A stretch of 51,872 bases of DNA from assembly GCA_016234745.1 (NCBI GenBank), contig JACRAR010000019.1, positions 1-51,872 on the forward strand, in the 5' to 3' direction. The notes under the pieces were generated by a model that did no database searches, was not told the DNA's origin, and saw only the letters and a list, made by a program, of their open reading frames with translations. The translations under genes and the position numbers were made by a program. Each line of letters opens with the position of its first letter. Within the stretch, counting starts at the first letter, position 1. The stretch is from Betaproteobacteria bacterium. Its GTDB lineage: Bacteria; Pseudomonadota; Gammaproteobacteria; Burkholderiales; Rhodocyclaceae. Shown in pieces: positions 44,894 to 51,872 of the stretch.

Positions 44894-45550
44894 CTACCGC
44901 CGTTGAGTTTCGTTCAGCGCGTCGTCAACCAGCTTCTTCAGCTGCTCATAACCGAACTCTGGCAGCGGCTTGCCGTTCACGAAATATTCCGGGGTCATCG
45001 TGACGTTGAGAGCGCGCGCATCCTCAAGATCCTGCGCAATCACGCGCGCAATCTCGGGCGCCGTCATGTCGGTCTGGAGTTGCTCAAGATTCAGGCCGAG
45101 TCCTTCAAGGTGTCGCCAGACTAAGCTCACCTGCGGTGTGTGATGCGGCGCCCAGTCGGCTTGCGCGGCAAACAAGGCTTCCAGTACCGGCCAGAACTTG
45201 GCCTGTTTGCGTGATGCCTCCAGTAGCGCCACCACTTTATCCGAGCCGTTGTGAAAGGGGGCGTAGCGTAGTACCAGCCGAATTCGATCAGGATTGGCTG
45301 CCATCATTTTCTTGACCAGCGGATAGAACTCTCGGCAGGTCTCGCAGGCGGGATCGAAGAACTCGACAATGACGACCGGCGCATCCGGTTTGCCGTGTGC
45401 GGGGGAATGCATGCGCACCAGATTCGCGCGATTGCGCTCGGCGAGTTGCGCAGATTGACTGGTCTTCTCGCTCTTGTAAGCCAGCGTTCCGACCAGGAAC
45501 ACCAATAGCAGGACTGCGGCGGCTGCGATGAAAAGTACCTTTCGACTCAT
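44894..45550 (-). CDS. DsbA-family thioredoxin-fold protein
   Basis: A 218-residue protein with an N-terminal membrane anchor or signal peptide (about 5-22). The thioredoxin fold starts VVIVEFFDPACETCREFYPLV with the active site C69-E-T-C72, and TMTPEYFVNGKPLPEFGYEQL supplies the cis-Pro loop. It introduces or relays disulfides in periplasmic proteins. It overlaps the DsbB-like gene by 4 bases (ATGA), so the pair acts together. Placement in the copper island fits repair of copper-damaged thiols. Confidence 0.9.
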   Translation of the reverse strand: MSRKVLFIAAAAVLLLVFLVGTLAYKSEKTSQSAQLAERNRANLVRMHSPAHGKPDAPVVIVEFFDPACETCREFYPLVKKMMAANPDRIRLVLRYAPFHNGSDKVVALLEASRKQAKFWPVLEALFAAQADWAPHHTPQVSLVWRHLEGLGLNLEQLQTDMTAPEIARVIAQDLEDARALNVTMTPEYFVNGKPLPEFGYEQLKKLVDDALNETQRR

Positions 45551-45972
45551 TTGGAACTCCGGAAAAATGTGAGAACAAGCAAGGCAATGACAGTTGAAAA
45601 TGCTACGACCGATAATAAAGGAATCGTCACAAAACCGAACCACTCGATCATCTGTTGCGAGCACGGCACTCCCTGGGTGCAGGGCTTGATGCTTTCGGGA
45701 ATCACCCCGGCGACCAGAAGCATGTGAAAGACGGCAAACAGCCAGCCAGGCACTGCCAACGGCAAAGCGTAACGGACAACTTTGCGATCGAAGGGAAACA
45801 ACCCAATCGGAAGTATCAGTACCAGAGGAAACATGAAGATGCGTTGGTACCAGCACAGGACGCAGGGGGGTATTTGCATGATTTCACCAAAGAACAGCGC
45901 ACCCAACGTCGAGATGCTGGCAACCAGCCATGCGGCAAAGATCAGTGTCCATGCTTTGATTTCGTTGTGCAT
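45547..45972 (-). CDS. dsbB: DsbB-family disulfide oxidoreductase
   Basis: A 141-residue protein with four TM helices. The first periplasmic loop has C37-V-L-C40 and the second KPCTQGVPC (C98 and C104), the two redox pairs of DsbB. It re-oxidises the DsbA-like partner and passes electrons to quinone. The ATG at 45972 (MHNEIKAWTL) is preferred; a GTG at 46008 would add 12 residues. The operator at 46045 is 72 bases upstream. Confidence 0.9.
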   Translation of the reverse strand: MHNEIKAWTLIFAAWLVASISTLGALFFGEIMQIPPCVLCWYQRIFMFPLVLILPIGLFPFDRKVVRYALPLAVPGWLFAVFHMLLVAGVIPESIKPCTQGVPCSQQMIEWFGFVTIPLLSVVAFSTVIALLVLTFFRSSK

Positions 45973-46044
45973 GTCTGCAGAGAGATCTGTCGTTCCAATG
46001 ACCACCACTGTAGTTCGTGGTTTCCGACAGCAAGCTGACTGCTA

Positions 46045-46062
46045 GATTACATCTTGGTAATC
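46045..46062. promoter_or_regulatory. CusR-type operator between dsbB and cusR
   Basis: GATTAC-ATCTTG-GTAATC, a perfect palindrome 55 bases before the response-regulator ATG and 72 bases before the DsbB-like ATG. It may serve both divergent transcripts and autoregulate the two-component system. Confidence 0.75.
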
Positions 46063-46117
46063 TTCGTCTTGGCCGGCGTATCTGAATGCACAATGGAAGA
46101 ATAGTGCGGAGACAGTC

Positions 46118-46798
46118 ATGAAGATACTCATCGTAGAAGACCAGGAGAAGATCGGCGACTACCTCAAGCAAGGCTTGAGCGAGGCCGGATTCATTGCCGA
46201 TCTGGCGCGCGACGGTATGGATGGCTTGCATCTGGCGCTGAGCGAGGCTTACGACCTGGTGGTGCTCGACGTGATGCTGCCTCGCCTCGACGGCTGGCAG
46301 GTGCTGGAGGCGATTCGCCATGCCGGCAAGGATATGCCGGTGTTGTTCCTGACGGCGCGCGACCAGGTGACGGACCGCGTCAAGGGACTGGAACTCGGTG
46401 CCGACGATTACCTGGTCAAGCCCTTCGCCTTTGCCGAACTGCTGGCGCGGGCGCGCACCCTGCTGCGCCGGGGCAAGGCCAAGGAACCGGAATTGTTGCG
46501 CGTCGCCGATCTCGAACTGGACCTGTTGCGCCGGCGTGTTTCCCGCGCTGGCCGGCGCATCGATCTCACTGCCAAGGAATTCGGTCTGCTCGAACTGCTG
46601 ATGCGGCGCCAGGGTGAAGTGCTGCCTCGCTCGCTGATCGCCTCGCAGGTGTGGGACATGAATTTCGATAGCGATACCAACGTCATCGAAGTCGCGGTTC
46701 GCCGACTGCGCGCCAAGATGGACGAGGATTTCGAACCCAAGCTGATCCGCACCGTGCGCGGCATGGGCTATGTGCTTGAAGCGCCGGAACCGGCGTGA
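46118..46798 (+). CDS. cusR: OmpR-family copper response regulator (CusR/CopR-like)
   Basis: A 226-residue protein. Receiver with D51 in VVLDVMLP and K101 in YLVKPF, then a winged-helix domain (about 128-220) with [23 protein letters not shown] and the recognition helix in [23 protein letters not shown]. CusR/CopR/PcoR relatives activate copper-resistance genes. The palindrome repeated through the island is the likely target. The stop overlaps the kinase start by 1 base (TGATG). Confidence 0.93.
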   Translation: MKILIVEDQEKIGDYLKQGLSEAGFIADLARDGMDGLHLALSEAYDLVVLDVMLPRLDGWQVLEAIRHAGKDMPVLFLTARDQVTDRVKGLELGADDYLVKPFAFAELLARARTLLRRGKAKEPELLRVADLELDLLRRRVSRAGRRIDLTAKEFGLLELLMRRQGEVLPRSLIASQVWDMNFDSDTNVIEVAVRRLRAKMDEDFEPKLIRTVRGMGYVLEAPEPA

Positions 46799-48192
46799 TG
46801 CGCGGCCCGTCGCTGACCATCCGCCTGGCGCTGCTCTTTGCCGCGGTATCGACAACGGTGCTGCTAGCCATCGGCGGCGTGATCGGTTACCTGGTCGAGG
46901 AGCATTTCGAGATGCTCGATCTGGCCGAACTAACCGGCAAGATGACGCTCATTGAACATGTTCTCGCCAGGACGGACACATCGGCACAGAACCCAGAATT
47001 GTCACGACAACTCAACGATGCCCTGGTGGGGCACCCCGGCCTGTCTGTCGCCGTTTATACCGCGGACGGCGGTACGGTCTATAGAACTGCGGATGCAGAT
47101 TTTCCGCCTGGCGTGCTGCATGGCGTTCCTGGCGCACTCTTGGCGAAACCGATGCGGCCTGCCATTTGGGAAAGCCAGGGGCGGGTTTTTCGTGGCATTG
47201 CCGCCCCGCTGCCGGTGTCGTCAGCAGGTGCCCCGACCTACACTGTGGCTCTCGCGCTCGACATGGCGCACCATCAGGAGTTTATGTCGGCTTTCCAACA
47301 CATGCTGTGGACTGCGTTGGCGCTCGGCATTGTCCTGAGCAGCCTACTCGGCTGGCTCGCCGCGCGGCGCGGTCTGGCGCCGATCCACGCGATCGCCGCC
47401 ATTGCCCGCGGCATCTCGGCGGAGCGACTGGACGCACGACTGCCTCAAGAGCAGGTGCCGGTCGAGGTTCAGGATCTGGTGGTGTCGTTCAACGCGATGC
47501 TGGCGCGTCTCGACGATTCATTCAAACGCCTGTCCGACTTCTCATCGGACATTGCCCACGAACTACGCACGCCGGTGAGCAACCTGATGACCCAGACCCA
47601 GGTCGCCGTTTCCAAGGCGCGCAGTGCCGAAGAATATCGGGAAATCCTCTACTCGAACCTGGAGGATTACGACCGGCTGGCGCGCATAATTGCCGATATG
47701 CTGTTCATTGCCAAGGCCGACAATCGTTTGCTCACGCCGCAACGGGAAACCGTCGATCTGGGCGCCGAAACCGACCAACTGATCGATTTCTACCAAGCGC
47801 TCGCTGATGACCAGGACGTCCGAATAACTCGCAGTGGAGCAGGCCACGTGATCGGCGACGCCTTGATGACCCGCCGCGCCTTGAGCAATCTGCTCTCCAA
47901 TGCCATCCGGCATACACCTCGTGGCGGCGCTGTGTCGATCTCGGTCGAGGCTTCTGGTTCTGGGGAAACCCTGGTTCGTGTCGAAAATACTGGTGACACC
48001 ATCCCTGCTGAACATCTACCGCGGTTGTTCGATCGCTTCTATCGTGTCGATCCGGCGCGCAGTTGCAGCAGCGAGGGTGCGGGTCTGGGACTGGCCATCG
48101 CCAAGTCGATCGTCGAGGCCCATGGCGGCAGGATAGCGGTGACCTCCGCCGCCGGCGTGACAGCCTTCGTCATGACTTTGCCGGCCACCTGA
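46798..48192 (+). CDS. cusS: Heavy-metal sensor histidine kinase (CusS/CopS-like)
   Basis: A 464-residue inner-membrane sensor. TM helices at about 10-31 and 168-188 enclose a periplasmic sensor domain of about 130 residues; HAMP follows with LAPIHAIAAIARGISAERLDARLP. The HisKA domain has H254 in DIAHELRTP, and the HATPase has NLLSNAIRHT, an atypical N-T-G G1 box (ENTGDTIP), RFYRVD and GAGLGLAI. It senses periplasmic Cu(I)/Ag(I) and phosphorylates the regulator at 46118. The ATG overlaps the regulator stop. Confidence 0.94.
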   Translation: MRGPSLTIRLALLFAAVSTTVLLAIGGVIGYLVEEHFEMLDLAELTGKMTLIEHVLARTDTSAQNPELSRQLNDALVGHPGLSVAVYTADGGTVYRTADADFPPGVLHGVPGALLAKPMRPAIWESQGRVFRGIAAPLPVSSAGAPTYTVALALDMAHHQEFMSAFQHMLWTALALGIVLSSLLGWLAARRGLAPIHAIAAIARGISAERLDARLPQEQVPVEVQDLVVSFNAMLARLDDSFKRLSDFSSDIAHELRTPVSNLMTQTQVAVSKARSAEEYREILYSNLEDYDRLARIIADMLFIAKADNRLLTPQRETVDLGAETDQLIDFYQALADDQDVRITRSGAGHVIGDALMTRRALSNLLSNAIRHTPRGGAVSISVEASGSGETLVRVENTGDTIPAEHLPRLFDRFYRVDPARSCSSEGAGLGLAIAKSIVEAHGGRIAVTSAAGVTAFVMTLPAT

Positions 48193-48373
48193 TAGGGACT
48201 CAAACAATTAGGCCGTCATAAATTCTGGCCTATCTTCCGGGCTACCTCTTGGCCTGAGCGCGCGCTGCCGTAAATTCTCGTCTATTTCATCGAGGCCGCG
48301 ATTTTCCGGTAAGCTGCTACGAAAAGAACCTCGCTCGGAATCGGAAAAATTCAAGCAAGCATTGGAGCATCGC

Positions 48374-49636
48374 GTGGCTGATACGTTGGACAACCTGATC
48401 GACCATTGGAAGCAGGATTCCCTGAGTACTTACAATACCTGGTTCCTCTGGGAGGAGCGCCTGAAGAATTTCCGCTCGATCCGGCAAGGCATCCGCCAGG
48501 TTATTCGCAATATAGAAGCCGGCACCTTCGGCAATACCTATCGGGGATCGTCACTGGAGGTTGTGGTCAAGTCGGTGGCGGAACAACGGCAGATATTCAA
48601 AGGAGCCGACCATGCGTTTCTCTGGAAGCCGAAACTGCGCATTCCCGATATCTACGAGAACGCAGAAAATCAACGCGCGTTTGGGCGGCTGCTGAGTGTC
48701 TGCGACTGTTGCGATGGCGCCGATGCGATTATTGATGCCATCCGCCGTCTGGATGCGGTGGGGATTAAGGGCCTGGGGCCGGCAGCGGCAAACCTACTCT
48801 ATTTCATTCATCCCACCTTGGTACCGCCCTTCAACACGGCCATCGTCAATGGCTACAACGCCGTTACCGGCGCCGGCGTCAAGCTCGGAAAGTGGGACCA
48901 CTTTTTGTCCATGCGAGAAGGGCTTATCCGGCTCAACAGCCAGTACCGGAGCAAGCTGTCAAATGACCTTGGAGCAATCGGCGGCCTGATGTTCGACATC
49001 GGCAGCGGCCGCTACCCGGCGCCGCCGCGAACAGACGACCAGGCCACTGTGGCCGCTTGGCAAGCCGATTTACTCAAGGTGCGTGAAGAAAGTGCGGCAG
49101 CGGCCAGGACACGGCAGCAGGAGGTCGAAGGCGATGCGACGCATACCGAGATCCAGGGGTGGCTGAGAGACTTGGGACTGGCCCTGGAATTCGACGTATG
49201 GATCGCTGCAAATGATCGAAGTCGGCCGTATGGCGATGGAAGTTTGGGCGACGGATGTCTTGAAGCGCTTCCTGAATCTTTGGCTGCGGGCATGGATTCG
49301 GTTCGACTCATCGACGTGATGTGGATTCATCGGGAGCAAGGACGAGTATCTGCCGCCTTTGAAGTCGAGCACTCGACTTCAATCTACTCCGGAATCATAC
49401 GCATGCTGGACTTGGCGCTTGGCATCGAGTTTGGTGAGGACAGTGCCTTGTTTCTCGTGGCTCCCGACAATCGGAAGCAGGATGTTCAGCAGCAACTGAG
49501 CCGGCCGGCGTTTTCAAGAGTGTCCGAACTTGGTTTCCGATACTTGCCGTATAGCGAACTTAAGCTGCATCGCGCTGCCATTGCCCGGTTCGGCGCCGGG
49601 TTGAAGCCGCTGATCGAGATCTCCCAATCCCTTTAA
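48374..49636 (+). CDS. HhH-containing protein with C-terminal restriction-endonuclease-like domain
   Basis: A 420-residue protein starting at GTG 48374, with GGAG 7 bases upstream. Residues about 129-158 (GIKGLGPAAANLLYFIHPTLVPPFNTAIVNGY) resemble a helix-hairpin-helix DNA glycosylase-type motif. Residues about 314-336 (DVMWIHREQGRVSAAFEVEHSTS) contain the D...ExE core of a PD-(D/E)XK nuclease, followed by LFLVAPDNRKQDVQQQLSRPAFSRV. I recall similar proteins labelled type II restriction endonuclease. No methyltransferase is next to it. Role uncertain. Confidence 0.75.
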   Translation: MADTLDNLIDHWKQDSLSTYNTWFLWEERLKNFRSIRQGIRQVIRNIEAGTFGNTYRGSSLEVVVKSVAEQRQIFKGADHAFLWKPKLRIPDIYENAENQRAFGRLLSVCDCCDGADAIIDAIRRLDAVGIKGLGPAAANLLYFIHPTLVPPFNTAIVNGYNAVTGAGVKLGKWDHFLSMREGLIRLNSQYRSKLSNDLGAIGGLMFDIGSGRYPAPPRTDDQATVAAWQADLLKVREESAAAARTRQQEVEGDATHTEIQGWLRDLGLALEFDVWIAANDRSRPYGDGSLGDGCLEALPESLAAGMDSVRLIDVMWIHREQGRVSAAFEVEHSTSIYSGIIRMLDLALGIEFGEDSALFLVAPDNRKQDVQQQLSRPAFSRVSELGFRYLPYSELKLHRAAIARFGAGLKPLIEISQSL

Positions 49637-49757
49637 ACACTTTCCTTTCTGGTTCCTGATACACGTTCACCCAGCCATGTCGCTGCCTCAGCAACGGCAT
49701 CGCGCGTTATCTCCGAGCGGGTTGGCAGATAAGCACGATATCCAGTAGGATCATAAT
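49633..49757 (-). pseudogene. C-terminal fragment of an unidentified protein
   Basis: On the minus strand about 41 codons without a start read YYDPTGYRAYLPTRSEITR and continue AVAEAATWLGERVSG to a stop. A TGA lies just upstream of the first Tyr, so the front is gone. The stop overlaps the converging nuclease gene. It may be a gene tail truncated by an insertion near 49760. Confidence 0.35.
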
Positions 49758-49784
49758 ATCAACATACTATATATATGGGGCTTG

Positions 49785-49808
49785 GCCGCTAATTCAGACC
49801 GCTAATTC
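49785..49808 (+). repeat. Tandem CCGCTAATTCA repeat before the large TniQ-like gene
   Basis: CCGCTAATTCA occurs at 49785-49795 and 49798-49808, 13 bases apart, inside outer arms GGCCGC and GCGGCC. Directly upstream of the GTG at 49822. Confidence 0.5.
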
Positions 49809-49821
49809 ATGCGGCCTGATC

Positions 49822-51642
49822 GTGAAGCGTACCTTTGGCGAAATGGTTGGCAGCACTATTCCAGGCAAAGACCGTATATTCCTTTTCCCCCTGTCGTTTG
49901 ATGACGAGCTCCATGTATCCCAAGCCGGCAGATATCATGTCACTAGCGGCAATCTAACTACTCGGAAAAGCTTCGAAGAGCTTTACGATGTCGGTCCCTT
50001 CCGTTTTACGCACTGGATTCCATCCCATTTGGAACGTTTTGCCAGCAAACTCCCTGGTTCCCTTGTCGAAAACACTGAAGCACTGTTACGCCACAACACG
50101 ATCTTCCCCCTATTCGAGATATTCAGTAATGCCACCTTGTCTTTGTCCGCAGATGCTGTTCCGGTGGCCCAACAAATTCTCAATATGCCCAAGCGTATCG
50201 TCGGTGAAAGCGGCAAGATATGCCTGTGTTTCGACTGCCTGCAGAGCGACTGGGATGAACATGGTTCGCCATACATTCATCGCGCTCATCAAGTTCCTGG
50301 CGTAGGCGTTTGCTGGAAACATGATTGCCGCCTTCTATCTTGCTGTCCCTTTTGCGGGTGTCCTTTCGAAAGAACTGAAAGTCCCGACCTGATTCTGGCG
50401 CCATGGCAACCATGTGATGGCTGCGAACAATACCTTCCAGACGCCAAGTTTTGGCGCCCGGAGCGTGATGTCAGTGAAATTGAGATGGATTATTCTCGGT
50501 TTGCCCATAATTTCTTGGTCACTCCATCGCAGCATCTGACCGCGCCAACTTTGGTTGCGCTCTACAAAAAACGGATTATTGAGCTGGGTTTATCGAAGAA
50601 GAACAGAATCGATCACCATGCCATGATGGCCGTTCTCGAGGAACACTTTGGGATTGAATTGCTGGCTAAGATTGACGTTGCTTATCGTACCGGGAAGAAG
50701 CAGTATTGGTTACGCATTGGCAGCGAGAGCGGCGTTTTGGACATTCCGATGACACGCCATTTGGCATTGGCGCATTTTCTTTTTCGGGATGTCGATCAAT
50801 TTTGGAAGGCGGCTATCACAGCGCAGGCAGCCGTGGCCGGACTTCCTGACAGACCCTCAACCCCGAGGAAGAAAAGAAGGGGATCCCAAGAAGTTAATTT
50901 TCTCACATACGAGCCGGGCAATGAGGGCACGAACACTGGAGACATTTTGTTGCCGCCAGATAAACAGCGGATTGCTGATCTTTTGGAACGGAACCTTAAG
51001 TGGACAATTGAAGATTTGTGGCGCGAAGAACCCGGCCTGATGAGAAAATTTCTTCGCAAAAATCCTGGCGGATTGACTTGGCTAAGAGAACAGCTAAATA
51101 AAGAAGCGGCCACAAGAAAGGGATCGCATCTATTCTCGGAACTCGAGCAAAGCAGAGATCATCATTGGGCACAACAATTCACGGAGGCCGCTGCAGCGGA
51201 ATATTTGTCAATCGATTTTCCCGCCAAAGCTACCTGCAGCCACATCATGCGCAAAGCTGGCTGGAAGAGTCCCGCAAAACCGGATCAGCGCAAGTATCCA
51301 CTTGCTAGAAAGACACTGGGGTTCTTGGCCGAATCACAATGGCATTACTTCGCTAGGCGAATATTATGGTCAAAGTTGACGCTGGGCATATCATGCACTT
51401 CGCCTTCGAATATAAACTGTCTGGCGGGTATAAAGGATCTACGCGGGCGGGACTTGGTAACCTATTTCTCGGATGTTCCTGCCTCACGACCTTTGGAAAC
51501 CGGAACCATTATGAAAATACTGGAGGAGTACCATATCTCAAAGAGTTGGGAGGGATTGCCGCCAAGACCAGAATACTATGTGCCTGGACGGGATTACGTG
51601 GCGAAACGCCAACGTTCCACTCCCATGGATGGAAGCCCGTAA
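49822..51642 (+). CDS. Large TniQ/TnsD-like protein, orphan
   Basis: A 606-residue protein. FLFPLSFDDELHVSQAGRYHV (21-40) is a version of the TniQ N-terminal motif. Zinc-ligand clusters occur at C134-x-C136-x2-C139, HRAHQVPGVGVCWKH (153-167) and CCPFCGC (174-180) with CDGC (198-201). The rest resembles the long C-terminal part of TnsD, which recognises a specific DNA target. It begins with GTG and has no transposase or TnsC gene beside it. Probably a relic of, or domesticated from, a Tn7-like element. Much longer than the TniQ-like protein at 22990. Confidence 0.8.
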   Translation: MKRTFGEMVGSTIPGKDRIFLFPLSFDDELHVSQAGRYHVTSGNLTTRKSFEELYDVGPFRFTHWIPSHLERFASKLPGSLVENTEALLRHNTIFPLFEIFSNATLSLSADAVPVAQQILNMPKRIVGESGKICLCFDCLQSDWDEHGSPYIHRAHQVPGVGVCWKHDCRLLSCCPFCGCPFERTESPDLILAPWQPCDGCEQYLPDAKFWRPERDVSEIEMDYSRFAHNFLVTPSQHLTAPTLVALYKKRIIELGLSKKNRIDHHAMMAVLEEHFGIELLAKIDVAYRTGKKQYWLRIGSESGVLDIPMTRHLALAHFLFRDVDQFWKAAITAQAAVAGLPDRPSTPRKKRRGSQEVNFLTYEPGNEGTNTGDILLPPDKQRIADLLERNLKWTIEDLWREEPGLMRKFLRKNPGGLTWLREQLNKEAATRKGSHLFSELEQSRDHHWAQQFTEAAAAEYLSIDFPAKATCSHIMRKAGWKSPAKPDQRKYPLARKTLGFLAESQWHYFARRILWSKLTLGISCTSPSNINCLAGIKDLRGRDLVTYFSDVPASRPLETGTIMKILEEYHISKSWEGLPPRPEYYVPGRDYVAKRQRSTPMDGSP

Positions 51643-51745
51643 GCGTTCAACCTGGGAACACTTGGGATCCGGCCTGGAAGCTCTCGAACGTGACGGTAGA
51701 GCCAGCCACGATACCAAGGCAGAGCGCTTAGTTGTAGAAGTTTAG
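51629..51745 (+). CDS. Possible short frame overlapping the end of the TniQ-like gene
   Basis: A 38-codon frame, MEARKRSTWEHLGSGLEALERDGRASHDTKAERLVVEV, shifted relative to the TniQ-like gene and overlapping its last 14 bases. The composition is protein-like and the same frame is open further upstream, so this could instead be the original C-terminus of the TniQ-like protein after a frameshift near 51590. Confidence 0.35.
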   Translation: MEARKRSTWEHLGSGLEALERDGRASHDTKAERLVVEV

Positions 51746-51848
51746 ACTTGATCTGACAGAAAGGCCTTGCCAAGAGGTGGGGTTACCCGTTTTGATAGAG
51801 GTGCGAATCTTTATCAAACAAAGCGCGAAAGCGCCAAGGAGTAACCCC

Positions 51849-51872
51849 ATGACAAGTTTCAACCAGAATGTA
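51849..51872 (+). CDS. Start of an unidentified gene (8 codons)
   Basis: ATGACAAGTTTCAACCAGAATGTA encodes MTSFNQNV, cut by the window end. AAGGAG precedes the ATG with good spacing. The leader from 51779 to 51848 has an 8-bp inverted repeat, GGGGTTAC/GTAACCCC, whose right arm directly follows the ribosome site. The product cannot be identified from eight residues. Confidence 0.45.

Overview
The window looks like chromosomal DNA of a GC-rich betaproteobacterium, most likely of the Rhodocyclales/Nitrosomonadales type. The reasons are the monomeric NADP-isocitrate dehydrogenase, the CIRCE-controlled groESL operon, the DUF4212/DUF485 partners of sodium:solute symporters, and a copper island with CopK, a CopI-like cupredoxin and a YHS-containing copper ATPase. 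The species is inferred, not proven.

Layout. 1-2.2 kb: the end of an oxygenase-type flavoprotein reductase, a methyltransferase-like membrane protein, a conserved hypothetical, a VOC protein and a broken integrase. 2.4-5.1 kb: initiator tRNA-Met, icd and tRNA-Phe, all on the minus strand. 5.2-12.2 kb: a minus-strand operon with a two-TM protein, a symporter/histidine-kinase hybrid, a stand-alone receiver, a protein joining a degenerate sensor-kinase core to a DEDDh exonuclease, and a CBS/DUF294 protein. 12.4-18.2 kb: two symporter units (DUF485+ActP; DUF4212+SSS) flanking yggT and a TPR protein. 18.4-20.6 kb: a TctD/TctE-like two-component system. 20.8-22.9 kb: groES-groEL with CIRCE and a sigma-70 promoter. 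5.2-20.6 kb reads as an acetate/carboxylate uptake and sensing block.

22.9-25.6 kb is a less orderly patch: an orphan TniQ-like gene behind 20-bp-phased GGAAGAC repeats, a one-TM hypothetical, small remnants and a long hairpin. 25.6-48.2 kb is a copper-resistance island. It holds cusF-C-B-A, small lipoproteins, an orphan FlgB-like/HD-GYP/UbiA cluster, two CopK paralogues, a DUF2933-methyltransferase-copper ATPase-cupredoxin operon, two His-rich periplasmic proteins, a DsbA/DsbB-like pair and a CusR/CusS-like two-component system. A palindromic motif, GATNAC-N6-GTNATC and close variants, lies 55-101 bp upstream of eight start codons in the island, so it is probably the shared operator of the regulator encoded at 46118.

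A 298-bp element with 24-bp terminal inverted repeats and an 8-bp target duplication is inserted between the two His-rich paralogues, just upstream of the ribosome-binding site of one of them. The right end (48.3-51.9 kb) holds an HhH plus restriction-endonuclease-like protein, a second, larger TniQ/TnsD-like protein without any transposase beside it, and the first codons of an unidentified gene.

The most unusual items are the shared copper operator set, the MITE-like insertion, the sensor-exonuclease fusion in a symporter-kinase operon, the FlgB-like protein next to HD-GYP inside a copper island, and the orphan TniQ genes.
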